Assembly: GCF_020991065.1 (NCBI RefSeq)
Contig: NZ_CP087710.1
Location: forward strand, 1,550,001-1,614,000
DNA length: 64,000 nucleotides
Reading direction: 5' to 3'
Origin: Nocardioides okcheonensis
GTDB taxonomy: Bacteria; Actinomycetota; Actinomycetes; Propionibacteriales; Nocardioidaceae
The position numbers and the translations under genes were made by a program. Positions 8,858 through 17,483 of this stretch are shown piece by piece. Under the pieces are notes generated by a model. The model was not told where the DNA came from and searched no databases. It worked only from the letters and a program-made list of their open reading frames with translations. Position 1 is the first letter of the stretch. Every line of letters starts with the position of its first letter.

Positions 8858-9229
8858 TCAGGCGCCGAGCACGGCCCAGGCGATGAGCTTGTCGAGCCTG
8901 CGGATGTCGACCTTCTTGTCGAGCTTGATCTTGATGTGACCGGCGCGGGTCCACATCTCGAGCTCGGCGTTGAAGTCGAGCAGCTTGCCGGCGTTCTCGG
9001 AGGACCACATGTCGATGCGGCTGTAGGGCAGCGAGTACACCTCGACCTTCTTGCCGGTGATCCCCTGGGCGTCGCGGACGATGAGGCGCTTGGTCGTGAA
9101 GATCGCCGAGTCACGGAAGGTCTTGTAGGCGGCGACGGCCTGCTCCCCCTCCACGAGGAGGTCGTGGACGTCGGCAGGGATCGGGATCTCCTGGACCAGG
9201 GTCCAGGACGTGATGGCAGCAGTTTCCAT
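8858..9229 (-). CDS. Bacterial PH domain protein (bPH_1 type)
   Basis: A 123-residue protein made of a single bacterial pleckstrin-homology-like domain. Landmarks are LLVEGEQAVAAYKTFRDSAI, FTTKRLIVRDAQGITGKKVE, YSLPYSRIDMWSSE and the C-terminal helix RRLDKLIAWAVL. The family is common in actinobacteria and firmicutes; its partners are mostly unknown. The ATG at 9229 starts exactly at the conserved N-terminus. No signal or membrane segment is seen, so it should be cytoplasmic. Confidence 0.8.
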   Translation of the reverse strand: METAAITSWTLVQEIPIPADVHDLLVEGEQAVAAYKTFRDSAIFTTKRLIVRDAQGITGKKVEVYSLPYSRIDMWSSENAGKLLDFNAELEMWTRAGHIKIKLDKKVDIRRLDKLIAWAVLGA

Positions 9230-9301
9230 GGCCGCACCCTGACATGCCGCACCGACATCCGTGTCCGGTTCGTCGCGGACCGCCCCGTCTAGGCTCGGCG
9301 G

Positions 9302-10174
9302 GTGCGCATCGTCTCCCTGATCCCGTCGGCCACCGAGATCCTGTTCGCCGTCGGCGCGGGCGACGAGGTCGTGGGCGTCACCTTCGAGTGCGACCACCCG
9401 CCCGTCGCGAGGGAACGGCGGGTGGTGTCGACCTCGGCGATGCCCGAGGGCCTGACGCCCGGCGAGATCGACGCCTTCGTCGCAGCCGCGATGAGCGCCG
9501 GTGAGGACCTCTACCGCCTCGACGCCGGCGCGCTCGCCGACCTCGACGCCGACCTCGTCGTCACCCAGGACCTGTGCGCGGTCTGCGCGGTCGACGTGGA
9601 CACCGTCGACGGCGCGCTCGAGCACCTCGGCTGCCGGGCCGACGTCGCGACCCTCGACCCCCACACGCTGGCCGACGTGCTCGCCTCGGTCACCGAGATC
9701 GGCCGCCTCACCGGTCGTGAGCGGCAGGCCGCCGACCTGGTCGCGTCGCTGGAGGCCCGGCTCGCCGCGGTCGAGGCGCGCGTCGCCGGACGCGAGCGTC
9801 CGCGGGTGCTGGTGCTGGAGTGGACCGACCCGCCGTTCACGCCCGGCCACTGGATCCCGGAGATGGTCGTCCGCGCCGGTGGAGAGCCGACCCTCGGCAC
9901 CGCCGGTGCCCGGTCGGGGCGCACCACCTGGGAGGAGGCGCGCGCCTCCGCGCCGGACGTCGTCGTGGTCGCACCCTGCGGCTTCGGCCTCGACGCCAGC
10001 GCCGACCTGGCGGCGGGCGTACGCCACCACTTCCCCGACGTCCCCGTCTGGGCGGTCGACGCCGACGGGCAGTTCGCCCGGCCCGGGCCGCGGCTGGTCG
10101 ACGGCGTCGAGGCGCTCGCAGCGGTGCTGCACCCCGACGCGGGGCTCACGCCGGGCGCGGCCCGCGAGGTCTGA
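9302..10174 (+). CDS. Cobalamin-binding-type helical backbone receptor (BtuF-like), no signal peptide
   Basis: A 290-residue protein that begins at GTG 9302 directly with the BtuF/TroA-like signature VRIVSLIPSATEILFAVGAG. Later blocks are DADLVVTQDLCAVCAVDV, WTDPPFTPGHWIPEMV with its cobalamin-family PPF...GHW pattern, and DVVVVAPCGFGLD. The family binds corrinoids or iron complexes. This copy has no signal peptide or lipobox, so it appears cytoplasmic, unlike a normal transport receptor, and no ABC transporter genes flank it. Similar signal-less versions exist in many actinobacteria, but their role is not known to me. Confidence 0.8.
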   Translation: MRIVSLIPSATEILFAVGAGDEVVGVTFECDHPPVARERRVVSTSAMPEGLTPGEIDAFVAAAMSAGEDLYRLDAGALADLDADLVVTQDLCAVCAVDVDTVDGALEHLGCRADVATLDPHTLADVLASVTEIGRLTGRERQAADLVASLEARLAAVEARVAGRERPRVLVLEWTDPPFTPGHWIPEMVVRAGGEPTLGTAGARSGRTTWEEARASAPDVVVVAPCGFGLDASADLAAGVRHHFPDVPVWAVDADGQFARPGPRLVDGVEALAAVLHPDAGLTPGAAREV

Positions 10175-10180
10175 CGCCCG

Positions 10181-10870
10181 TCAGTCGCGGTGCCAGGTCA
10201 CCGCGGCGTCGAGCCCCGCGCGCGACGTGCGGAACCCGTTGACCGGGTGGTCGGGGTCGGCGTAGCCGAACGACACCCCGAACACGACGAGCCGGTGCTC
10301 GGGGAGGCCGAGGTGCTCGCGGACCAGCGAGGGGTACGCCGCGAGCGCGGCCTGCGGCGCGGCGGCGAGGCCGAGCGCCTGCGCGCCGAGCAGGAACGTC
10401 TGGAGCCACAGCCCGCAGTCGATCGCGCCGTAGACGCCGAGGTCGGCCTCGGTCGTGACGATCGCGACGTGCGGAGCGTCGAAGAGGTCGAAGTTGCGCA
10501 GGGTCTGCTCGAGGCGGCGCGTGGCGTCGTCCCGCTCGATCCCAACGCTGGCGTGGAGCTGGTGGCCGCACTCGCGGCGCCGGTCGCGGTAGACCCCGGC
10601 ATAGCTCGGCGGGAACGGGAAGTCGGGCCCCTGCGGCTGGGACATCACGTGCGCGGCCAGCGCGGCGCGGAACCGGTCCGTGGCGGCGCCGGTGACGACC
10701 TCGACCCGCCACGGCTGGGTGTTGCACCACGACGGGGTGCGCTGCGCGGTCTCCAGCAGTCGCTCGACCACGTCCTCCGGGACCGGGTCGGGGCGGAACT
10801 GGCGGCAGGTGTGGCGCTCGGCCAGCAGGCGGGCGAGCGTCTCGTAGGACTCGGTGGTCACGGGGCCCAT
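10181..10870 (-). CDS. Nitroreductase family protein
   Basis: A 229-residue flavin-dependent nitroreductase fold protein. The FMN-binding N-terminus is clear: ERHTCRQFRPDPVPEDVVERL, then TPSWCNTQPWRVEVVTG. It also has YGAIDCGLWLQTFLLGAQALGLAAAPQ in the core helix and LVVFGVSFGYAD near the C-terminus. Members reduce nitro-aromatics, quinones or flavins using NAD(P)H. ATG 10870 is chosen; an in-frame GTG nearby at about 10861 is possible. It converges on the BtuF-like gene with only six bases between the stop codons. Confidence 0.85.
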   Translation of the reverse strand: MGPVTTESYETLARLLAERHTCRQFRPDPVPEDVVERLLETAQRTPSWCNTQPWRVEVVTGAATDRFRAALAAHVMSQPQGPDFPFPPSYAGVYRDRRRECGHQLHASVGIERDDATRRLEQTLRNFDLFDAPHVAIVTTEADLGVYGAIDCGLWLQTFLLGAQALGLAAAPQAALAAYPSLVREHLGLPEHRLVVFGVSFGYADPDHPVNGFRTSRAGLDAAVTWHRD

Positions 10871-10937
10871 CCTGCCGTCCGGCGGAAATCGGCAAAACGC
10901 CCCGTCGTCGCACCGGCTCGCCGACGATGGACGGACC

Positions 10938-12137
10938 ATGCACCTCTCGTCGCTCGTCCGTGTCCTGGCCTCCGTCGCGCTGCTGGCGACCCCGGCCGCG
11001 GTCGCGGCGACGGCCGTCTCCCCTGCCACGGCCGTCGCTCCCGACCGCGAGCCCGCACCGCACGTGCAGGTCCGCGCCCGTGCCGCCCAGCCGGTCTGGC
11101 TGGCCCCGGCGCGCGCCCACCGGCAGAACCCGACCAACCCGCTCGCGGGCCGGTTGTGGGGCGTCTACGAGGGCCCGCAGGACCAGGTGTGGCGACCCTT
11201 CACCGAGGCCACCGGCAAGGTCCGCGAGGCGCTGGCCACGATCGCCGAGCGGCCCCGCACCAAGTGGTACGGCGCGTTCGTGCCCGACACGTCGATCCGC
11301 CAGACGGTCACCGACTACGTCGCGTCGTCGCAGGACGGCAACCCCGAGACGCTCGCGCAGATGGCGGTCTTCCGGATGGTGCCGTGGGAGGGCGAGGCCT
11401 GCACCCGCCCCACCACCCCGGCCGAGGCCGCGAGCTATCGCACCTGGGTCACCGAGCTCGCGGCCGGCATCGGGGCCGCCCACACGCTCGTCGTGATGCA
11501 GCCCGACGGGCCCTTCCTGCTCTGCGCGCCCGACCGCGCTGCGAAGTCCGAGCTGCTCACCTGGGCCACCCAGACCCTCAGCGCGCTGCCGAACACCAGC
11601 GTCTACATCGACGCCGGCGCCGCCGACTGGTGCGAGAACGGCACCCGGCAGGAGTCGTCGAGCTGCGCGAAGATCCTTGAGCTGTCGGGGATCCAGTACG
11701 CCCGCGGCTTCGCGCTCGACTCCACCCACTACACCGGGCCGGTCGAGAACATCGACCGCGGTGCCGAGATCCTCGAGATCCTGCGCGCCGACGGCTACGG
11801 CGACAAGCACTTCATCGTCGACACCGCGAAGTCCGGGCGACCCACCATGTGGCCCGACATCGTCCCGGCCACGAAGAAGGACCTCAAGAACAACGCCCGC
11901 ACCTGCTCGACGCGGAAGATGAAGCGCTGCGTCACCCTCGGCATCCCGCCGACCCCGCGCCCCGCCGACCCGCAGTGGGGGCTGCCGGCGAAGCAGCGCC
12001 GGATCGCGGCGACGTACGTCGACGGCTTCGTGTGGTTCGGCCGACCCTGGCTGTTCAACCAGGCCGACCCGTTCGTCGCCCAGCGTGCGCTCGACATGGT
12101 CCGCACGACGCCGTGGACGGCCACCGGTCCCCGCTGA
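10938..12137 (+). CDS. Secreted glycoside hydrolase family 6 enzyme
   Basis: A 399-residue exported protein. The ATG at 10938 gives a signal peptide (MHLSSLVRVLASVALLATPA) of about 34 residues. The catalytic region shows GH6 features: NPLAGRLWGVY at the start of the domain, LVVMQPDGPFLLC, SVYIDAGAADW, YARGFALDSTHYTG and HFIVDTAKSGRP, followed by a Cys-containing C-terminal part. GH6 enzymes are inverting beta-1,4-glucanases with catalytic Asp residues. No cellulose-binding module is present. The loop WFGRPWLF replaces the usual C-terminal active-site segment, so activity on cellulose is likely but not certain. Confidence 0.82.
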   Translation: MHLSSLVRVLASVALLATPAAVAATAVSPATAVAPDREPAPHVQVRARAAQPVWLAPARAHRQNPTNPLAGRLWGVYEGPQDQVWRPFTEATGKVREALATIAERPRTKWYGAFVPDTSIRQTVTDYVASSQDGNPETLAQMAVFRMVPWEGEACTRPTTPAEAASYRTWVTELAAGIGAAHTLVVMQPDGPFLLCAPDRAAKSELLTWATQTLSALPNTSVYIDAGAADWCENGTRQESSSCAKILELSGIQYARGFALDSTHYTGPVENIDRGAEILEILRADGYGDKHFIVDTAKSGRPTMWPDIVPATKKDLKNNARTCSTRKMKRCVTLGIPPTPRPADPQWGLPAKQRRIAATYVDGFVWFGRPWLFNQADPFVAQRALDMVRTTPWTATGPR

Positions 12138-12144
12138 GCACCCC

Positions 12145-12224
12145 CGCTGGTCGAGGAACGACGAAGTCGTGTCACGAGACCCCGCTCCCGCTGGTCGAGG
12201 AACGACGAAGTCGTGTCACGAGAG
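12145..12224. repeat. Two tandem copies of a GGTCGAGGAACGACGAAG-type intergenic repeat
   Basis: Two nearly identical units of about 37 bases occur at 12145-12182 and 12189-12224, reading CGCTGGTCGAGGAACGACGA then AGTCGTGTCACGAGA. Each has a small internal inverted repeat (ACGACgaaGTCGT). More copies lie on the other side of the next gene at 12969-13199. Confidence 0.85.
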
Positions 12225-12242
12225 CCCTGTCACGATGACGGC

Positions 12243-12959
12243 ATGACCACCCACGCCCTCGCCGACGACCTCGCCCCCACCGGCACCCTCCGCGCCTCGA
12301 TCAACCTCGGCAACCCGGTGCTCGCCCAGGGCACGCCGGACGCTCCGACGGGCGTGACGGTCGACCTCGCCCGCGAGCTCGCGTCGCGGATCGGCGTCCC
12401 GGTCGACCTGCTGTGCTTCGACGCGGCCCGTGACTCCTTCGCCGCGATCGAGGACGGCCGCGCCGACGTCTGCTTCCTCGCCGTCGACCCGGCCCGTGCC
12501 GAGGCGGTCGCCTTCTCGGCGCCGTACGCCGTCATCGAGGGCGTCTTCGTGGTCCCCGGCGACTCGCCGCTGACCACCTCCGACGACGTCGACCGGCCGG
12601 GCGTGCGGGTCGGCGTGAAGAACGGCTCGGCCTACGACCTGTTCCTCACCCGCACGCTGGCCCACGCGGAGCTGGTGCGCGGCGCCGAGGGCACCACCGT
12701 CTTCCTCGACGAGGGCCTCGAGGCCGGCGCGGGCATCCGCCAGCCGGTGACGGACTTCGCCGCCGCGCACCCGGGCACGCGGGTCCTCGAGCCGCGCTTC
12801 ATGGAGATCCAGCAGGCCGTCGGTGTCCCCCGCTCGCGCAGCGGCGCCGCCGTCGACGCGCTGCGCGCGTTCGTCGAGGACGTCAAGGCCAGCGGGTTCG
12901 TCGCGGAGTCGCTCGCCCGCTCGGGGCGTACGGACGCCTCGGTCGCCCCGCCGGCCTGA
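12243..12959 (+). CDS. Family-3 extracellular solute-binding protein lacking a signal peptide
   Basis: A 238-residue protein of the bacterial extracellular solute-binding family 3, which normally delivers amino acids or opines to an ABC transporter. Landmarks are GTLRASINLGNPVLAQG, GVTVDLARELASRIGVPVDLL, DGRADVCFLAVDPAR, and GVRVGVKNGSAYDLFLTRTL. The ATG at 12243 begins almost directly with the domain, so there is no signal peptide or lipobox. It may be cytoplasmic or a decayed or alternative-function copy. No transporter genes are adjacent. The gene is bracketed on both sides by members of the same intergenic repeat family. Confidence 0.8.
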   Translation: MTTHALADDLAPTGTLRASINLGNPVLAQGTPDAPTGVTVDLARELASRIGVPVDLLCFDAARDSFAAIEDGRADVCFLAVDPARAEAVAFSAPYAVIEGVFVVPGDSPLTTSDDVDRPGVRVGVKNGSAYDLFLTRTLAHAELVRGAEGTTVFLDEGLEAGAGIRQPVTDFAAAHPGTRVLEPRFMEIQQAVGVPRSRSGAAVDALRAFVEDVKASGFVAESLARSGRTDASVAPPA

Positions 12960-12968
12960 AGCGTTCCC

Positions 12969-13199
12969 CGTTGGTCGAGGAGGGACGGAGTCCCGCCGCA
13001 CCCCGTTGGTCGAGGAACGACGAAGTCGTGTCACGAGACCCCTGGACCACTTGCGAGCGCTGCCTGGGGAACCAACTGCAGCCCGGAGCGGCCTTTTCGC
13101 CTGCACCTGGTTCCCCAGCTGAGCTCTGCGGTCTCGTGACGGTCGCTTTGCGACCTCCTCGACCAGCGAGGGCCCGCGCGACCTCCTCGACCAGCGAGG
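12969..13199. repeat. Composite fold-back repeat region
   Basis: Copies of the 12145 repeat occur at 12969-12996 and 13003-13040 in direct orientation, and at 13130-13169 and 13179-13199 inverted. The outer arms (CACGAGACC against GGTCTCGTG) enclose a second, unrelated inverted pair CTGGGGAACCAACTGCAG and CCTGCACCTGGTTCCCCAG. The stretch 13003-13169 can therefore fold back on itself almost completely. No open frame is supported here. Confidence 0.75.
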
Positions 13200-13211
13200 G
13201 CAGCGCCCCTG

Positions 13212-13910
13212 TCAGCCCTTCAGCAGCGTGACGACCTCCTGCGCGGCCTCCTTGCTGGACGCCGGGTTCTGGCCGGTGACGAGGTTGCCGTCGACGACGA
13301 CGAACGGCGCCCACGGCTCGCCCGACGAGAAGCTCGCGCCCGACTCGCGCAGGCGGGACTCCAGCAGCCACGGTGCCTTGTCGGCGAGGCCGGCCTGCTC
13401 CTCCTCGGCGTCGGTGAAGGCCGTCAGCCTGCGCCCCTCGAACAGCCACGAGCCGTCCTCGCGCTTCGCCGGCAGCAGGCCTGCGGGGCCGTGGCAGACC
13501 GAGGAGACGACCTTGCCGCCGTCGAGCATCGTCACCAGCACGCGACCGAGGTCGGGGTCGACGGCGAGGTCCTCCATCGGGCCGTGCCCGCCGGGCACGA
13601 AGACGGCGTCGTAGGCGTCGAGGTCGACGTCGGCAAGCACCAGGGTGGAGGCCAGCCGCTCCTGCAGCGCGTCGAGGGCCTTGCGCTGCTTCGCCGACTC
13701 CTCCTCGCCGATGGTGCCGGGGTCGAGGCTGCCCTCGTCGACGACGGGCGTGCGGCCTCCCGGGCTGGCGAGGTCGACGTCGATCCCCGCGTCGGCGAAG
13801 ACCTCGAGCGGGGCGAGCAGCTCCTCGGCCCAGAAGCCGGTGGGGTGCGTGGTGCCGTCGTTGAGCGTCCAGTGGTCGGCTCCGGTCAGGACGGTCAGGA
13901 TCCTGGGCAT
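13212..13910 (-). CDS. DJ-1/PfpI (type 1 glutamine amidotransferase-like) protein
   Basis: A 232-residue protein of the DJ-1/PfpI superfamily, closest by eye to the Hsp31-like class. It has MPRILTVLTGADHW at the start, VFVPGGHGPMEDL (about residue 92) and the nucleophile elbow SSVCHGPAGLL with the reactive Cys. The C-terminus reads VDGNLVTGQNPASS, typical of the class. Such proteins act as glyoxalases, deglycases or chaperones in the cytoplasm. GAGGAG lies upstream of the ATG at 13910. Length is normal. Confidence 0.87.
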   Translation of the reverse strand: MPRILTVLTGADHWTLNDGTTHPTGFWAEELLAPLEVFADAGIDVDLASPGGRTPVVDEGSLDPGTIGEEESAKQRKALDALQERLASTLVLADVDLDAYDAVFVPGGHGPMEDLAVDPDLGRVLVTMLDGGKVVSSVCHGPAGLLPAKREDGSWLFEGRRLTAFTDAEEEQAGLADKAPWLLESRLRESGASFSSGEPWAPFVVVDGNLVTGQNPASSKEAAQEVVTLLKG

Positions 13911-14022
13911 GGCGGTACTCCTCGGGGGTGGGGGTGCGGCGTCGGGAGGCGCCGTCGTGACGACGCTAGCCAGCCGTGCCATGCGCGGCCCGTGGCGTCG
14001 AGGGGGTGCGGGGACGCACGAT

Positions 14023-14049
14023 CGCCCCGGCGGGAGGCCCGCCGGGGCG
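14023..14049 (-). terminator. Hairpin terminator after tmRNA
   Basis: A perfect 12-base-pair GC hairpin (arms 14023-14034 and 14038-14049, loop AGG) lies about 40 bases past the 3' end of the tmRNA on the minus strand. It probably ends the precursor transcript. Confidence 0.7.
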
Positions 14050-14087
14050 TTGGTGTGGTGTCTCATGAGGGCTGCTGGTGATGGTGC

Positions 14088-14458
14088 CGGTGGAGCTGCG
14101 GGGAATCGAACCCCGGTCCTCGAGCGCCGACCCAGGTCTTCTCCGGGTGCAGTCCGTGCGATCGCTTTTCTCGGCCTCGGTGCTCCCACGGACAGGTCAC
14201 CGACAGGCTCAGTCAGGATTGAGTCCCGGCCGCCCCTCCTGACAGAGAGCGACCAGCAAGTCTCCTAGATGAGGCCTGGATCCGGGACGGAGACGGGTGC
14301 CCGGTCAGACCCTTCGATCACTGCTCAGGCAGCGAGAGCGAAGTCGTTGCGATTGGTGTTGGCAACTATGGATTTCCAGCGGACATTTACGAGTTGACGC
14401 TGGCTTCTCGACCCGCTTCTCCTGGGACTAACGTCCCAAGTCGAAACCGATCAGCCCC
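14088..14458 (-). ncRNA. ssrA: Transfer-messenger RNA (tmRNA)
   Basis: This RNA rescues stalled ribosomes together with SmpB, whose gene is also in the window (24373-24852). On the minus strand it starts GGGGCTGATCGGTTTCGAC and ends with a T-arm GGGGTTCGATTCCCCGCAGC. The 5' GGGGCUG and 3' CAGCUCC ends form the acceptor stem. The tag-coding part, at 14325-14363, encodes ANTNRNDFALAA after the ATAGTT resume context and ends in TGA. The ALAA ending is the normal degradation signal. Only CC of the CCA tail appears to be encoded. Length is about 370 nucleotides, normal for a one-piece tmRNA. Confidence 0.97.
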
Positions 14459-14475
14459 TCTTGAGTTGTGACTCG

Positions 14476-14505
14476 ATCATACGGGTCAACGCCGCACGCC
14501 GTCGC
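14476..14505 (-). promoter_or_regulatory. Probable ssrA promoter
   Basis: A TATGAT -10-like hexamer lies at 14481-14476 on the minus strand, about 18 bases before the mature 5' end of tmRNA. The -35 region is weakly defined in the GC-rich sequence just upstream. This is the only AT-rich spot in the region. Confidence 0.45.
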
Positions 14506-14567
14506 CCGCATTCCCGGTGGGACGTGACACACCCTGCGCCGCGACCCGCGGCAAAGCGTGCGCCGAG

Positions 14568-14630
14568 GCGACACGGGGTGTGCCGGAAACCGGCGTGCCG
14601 GGGCCTCGGTCGTGGTGCACCCCGTGTCGC
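14568..14630 (-). terminator. Imperfect inverted repeat downstream of the lipoprotein gene
   Basis: The arms GCGACACGGGGTGTGCC (14568-14584) and GGTGCACCCCGTGTCGC (14614-14630) pair at 15 of 17 positions around a 29-base loop. The loop itself holds a small CCGGaaaCCGG hairpin. The repeat lies 46 bases past the stop of the minus-strand lipoprotein gene and upstream of ssrA. A transcription terminator is the likeliest role. Confidence 0.5.
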
Positions 14631-14675
14631 ATCGAGGCACACCTCGCGGTGGGACGCGAGCCGGGCCGTGTCAGG

Positions 14676-15215
14676 TCACCCGAGGGTCAGCCGTGCGTCG
14701 CTGACCACGGCGACCATCTCCTCCAGGCTGATGCCGAGGTCGAGCTCGCGCGGGTCGCCGGTGACGACGGCGCCCGTGTAGCGCGCCACGACGTCCTCGC
14801 CGTCGCGGCGGTCGATGACGTAGACGACCCCCGGGTCCTCCTCGGGCTCCTCCTCCTGCCAGCCGAGCAGCAGCCGCCCACCGGAGGGGTCGTCGCCGAG
14901 CTCGACGCAGGCGTCGAAGAAGGACTCGTCGGCGCACACGAGCGGGTTGTCGGTCGTGGGCGCGACGGCGACGTCCAGCGAGTCGCGGCGTCCCACCACG
15001 AGGGTGGCGCCGTCGGCGTCGACCTCGAGCTCGCGGGTCATCACGTCCCACGGCTCCGCGATCCGCGGCTCGCGGCCGAGGTGGTCGGCGACGACCTCGG
15101 CGTACGCCTCGAGCGACGGCGGCTTCCCCGCGGGCGTCGTCGCGGCGTCGTCCGACCCGCACCCGGACAGGGCGAGCAGGACGATCGCCCCCGCGAGCGG
15201 CCCGAGCCGCCGCAC
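14676..15215 (-). CDS. Small lipoprotein of unknown function
   Basis: A 179-residue predicted lipoprotein. The signal segment LGPLAGAIVLLALSGC has a lipobox LALSGC with Cys at about residue 19, followed by GSDDAATTP. The mature domain has a beta-rich pattern such as DGATLVVGRRDSLDVAV and DPGVVYVIDRRDGEDVVAR, and two Cys residues (LVCAD, DACVEL) that may pair. I do not recognise the family. Its GTG start is one base past the stop of the upstream CNNM-type gene, so the two are translationally coupled. Confidence 0.75.
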   Translation of the reverse strand: MRRLGPLAGAIVLLALSGCGSDDAATTPAGKPPSLEAYAEVVADHLGREPRIAEPWDVMTRELEVDADGATLVVGRRDSLDVAVAPTTDNPLVCADESFFDACVELGDDPSGGRLLLGWQEEEPEEDPGVVYVIDRRDGEDVVARYTGAVVTGDPRELDLGISLEEMVAVVSDARLTLG

Positions 15216-15216
15216 G

Positions 15217-16536
15217 TCAGGCCTCGTCGGGGGACCCGGCCTCGGCTCCCCCGTCCGGCACGGGCTCGGGCGGCTGGTGCAGCCGCACCCGGGTGATCCG
15301 GTGCCCGTCGACCTCGGCCACCTCGAGCACGTGGTCGCCCGCGGCGACCCGGTCGCCGACGCCGCCCATCCGGGCCAGTCCGTGCAGGACGTAGCCCGCG
15401 ACCGTCTCGTAGGGGCCGTCCTCGAGAGCGAGGCCGGTGCGGTCGGCGAAGTCCTCGATGGACAGGCCGGCGTCGTAGGTCTCGGGGTCGGCGGCCGCCT
15501 CCCGCTCGGCGTCGCGGTCGTACTCGTCCTGGATCTCGCCGACCAGCTCCTCCACCAGGTCCTCGAGGGTGACGATGCCGTCGGTGCCGCCGTACTCGTC
15601 GACGACGAGGGCGATGTGGGCGCCGAGGCGCCGCAGCTGGTCCATCGAGGGCAGCACCCGGTTGGTGCGCGGCAGCACCGGCAGCTCGCGGACCAGGTCG
15701 GCGACGGTGCGCTCGCGGTCGTTGGCGTGGAGGAGGACGTCGCGCAGGTGGAGGTAGCCGAGCACCTCGTCGAAGTTGCTGCCGGTGACCGGGTAGCGCG
15801 TGTAGGGCTCCGACGCGATCACCGCGACCGCGTCGGCCAGGGTCAGGTCGCCGCGCAGGAAGACGACGTCGCCACGCGGCTTCATCACCTCGCTGAGCGA
15901 GCGGTCGCCGGCGTCGAACACGTCGTCGACCAGCTTGCGCTCGTCCTCCGGGATGTCCTCGTGGCCCGAGATCATCATCCGCAGCTCCTCCTCGTCGACC
16001 TCGTCGCCCGCGGCGTCGGGGTTGCCGCCGAGGAGCCGGACGAGCGCGTTGGTCGACAGGGAGAGCAGCCAGATCACCGGCGTCATCACCCGGGCAAAGA
16101 CGCCGAGCGGAGGGGCGAAGAGCTTGGACACGCCGACCGAGCGCTGGAGCGCGAGGCGCTTGGGCACCAGCTCGCCGAGGACCAGCGAGAGGTAGGACAC
16201 GACGAGGGTGGTCACGACGAGCGAGACGGTGTCGGGCGCCGGGACGCCGAGGCCCTCCCAGATCCCCACGAACGCCGGCGCCAGGGTCGAGGCGCCGAAC
16301 GCGGCGGAGAAGAACCCGGCGACGGTGACGCCGATCTGGACCGCGGACAGGAACCGGTTGGGGTCGCGGGCGAGCGACGCGACGGCGTGGCCGCGGCCGC
16401 CCTCGGTGTCGAGGCGGTCCACCTGGCCGGCGCGCAGCGAGACCAGCGCGATCTCGGTCGCGGCGAAGACACCACCCACGAGGATGAACGCGAGGACGAG
16501 CAGGACGTCGATCCAGGTGCCGGCTTCCACGCGCAC
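15217..16536 (-). CDS. CNNM/CorC family membrane protein (DUF21, CBS pair, CorC_HlyC)
   Basis: A 439-residue protein with the full CNNM-type architecture. An N-terminal DUF21 membrane domain (residues 1-190) opens with [20 protein letters not shown] and includes the conserved [11 protein letters not shown]. Two CBS domains follow (about 205-330; [13 protein letters not shown] and [20 protein letters not shown]). The CorC_HlyC domain (about 345-425; [17 protein letters not shown]) completes it. Homologues, often named hemolysin, act in magnesium or cobalt export or transport regulation. It is first in a two-gene unit with the small lipoprotein. Confidence 0.92.
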   Translation of the reverse strand: MRVEAGTWIDVLLVLAFILVGGVFAATEIALVSLRAGQVDRLDTEGGRGHAVASLARDPNRFLSAVQIGVTVAGFFSAAFGASTLAPAFVGIWEGLGVPAPDTVSLVVTTLVVSYLSLVLGELVPKRLALQRSVGVSKLFAPPLGVFARVMTPVIWLLSLSTNALVRLLGGNPDAAGDEVDEEELRMMISGHEDIPEDERKLVDDVFDAGDRSLSEVMKPRGDVVFLRGDLTLADAVAVIASEPYTRYPVTGSNFDEVLGYLHLRDVLLHANDRERTVADLVRELPVLPRTNRVLPSMDQLRRLGAHIALVVDEYGGTDGIVTLEDLVEELVGEIQDEYDRDAEREAAADPETYDAGLSIEDFADRTGLALEDGPYETVAGYVLHGLARMGGVGDRVAAGDHVLEVAEVDGHRITRVRLHQPPEPVPDGGAEAGSPDEA

Positions 16537-16568
16537 AACCTACCGAGCCGCGCCCAACGCCGGTGAGG

Positions 16569-17483
16569 TCAGCGGCCGCGGATCGCGGCGCCCACCGCCG
16601 CGACGGGGAGCCCCGGGGGCACCATCACCAGCCGGTCGCCCAGCTCGAGGGACGCGAGGAACGGCGATCCCCGACCCAGCAGCGCGAGCTGGCGAACCAC
16701 ACCCTCGCGCAGCGGCTCGCCGACCTCGGCGACGCCGCCGCCGACCACGATCCGCTCGGGGTCGATCGTCAGGCCGACCACCCGGACCGCGCTCGCGACG
16801 CCCCAGCAGAACCGGTCGCGGACCGCGACCGCCTTGGCGTCGCCCGACGCGGCCGCCGCGAACAGCGCCGCCGCGGAGTGGCCGCGCACGGTCGGCCAGG
16901 CGCGCGCCACGGCGCGTCCGGAGGCGACGGTCTCGAGGCAGCCGCGCTGACCGCACCCGCAGACCTCCCCGGCGGGATCGACCGGCACGTGCCCGATCTC
17001 GCCGGCGGCCCCGTGCGCACCGCGACGCAGCCGGCCGTCGACGACCACGCCTGCGGCGAGGCCGGTGCCGAGGCTGAGGTAGACCACGTCGTCGACGCCG
17101 GTGAGCGCCTGCGCGGCGAGGGCGGCGGCGTTGACGTCGTTCTCCACCACCACCGGCACGCAGAGCCGCTCGGACAGCAGCCGCCGCAGCGGCAGGTCGT
17201 CACCGTCGACGCCGAGGTTGACGGCGTGGCGCAGCACCCCGCGGCCGACGTCGACCAGTCCCGGCACGCCCACGCCCAGCCGGTCGGTGAGCGGCAGCCC
17301 GGTCTCCGCGCGCAGCGCCTCGAACACCGCGTGGGCGGTGGCCAGCAGCCCCTCGGCACCCGGCACGGTCTCCCGGCGCACCTGCGCGAGGACCGTCCCG
17401 TCGGGCTCGAGGACGACGCCGTGGGTCTTGGTGCCGCCGATGTCGAGCCCGACCGTGCGGGCGCCGGCGAGCGGCGGGCTCAC
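16569..17483 (-). CDS. ROK family sugar kinase
   Basis: A 304-residue ROK kinase. The phosphate-binding loop GLDIGGTKTHGVV (about residues 11-23), the VVENDVNAAALA segment with the catalytic Asp, and the zinc motif GCGQRGCLE within the ROK signature (GEIGHVPVDP upstream) are all present. There is no N-terminal helix-turn-helix, so it is an enzyme rather than a repressor. It likely phosphorylates glucose, N-acetylglucosamine or a related sugar taken up by the operon. GTG 17483 overlaps the stop of the GH3 gene in a GTGA junction, which fixes the start; GTG 17492 is an alternative. Confidence 0.88.
   Translation of the reverse strand: MSPPLAGARTVGLDIGGTKTHGVVLEPDGTVLAQVRRETVPGAEGLLATAHAVFEALRAETGLPLTDRLGVGVPGLVDVGRGVLRHAVNLGVDGDDLPLRRLLSERLCVPVVVENDVNAAALAAQALTGVDDVVYLSLGTGLAAGVVVDGRLRRGAHGAAGEIGHVPVDPAGEVCGCGQRGCLETVASGRAVARAWPTVRGHSAAALFAAAASGDAKAVAVRDRFCWGVASAVRVVGLTIDPERIVVGGGVAEVGEPLREGVVRQLALLGRGSPFLASLELGDRLVMVPPGLPVAAVGAAIRGR

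Noticed and set aside
12969..13199. A possible CRISPR or insertion sequence
   Set aside because: The repeats are few, in both orientations, irregularly spaced and without unique equal-length spacers or any transposase gene.
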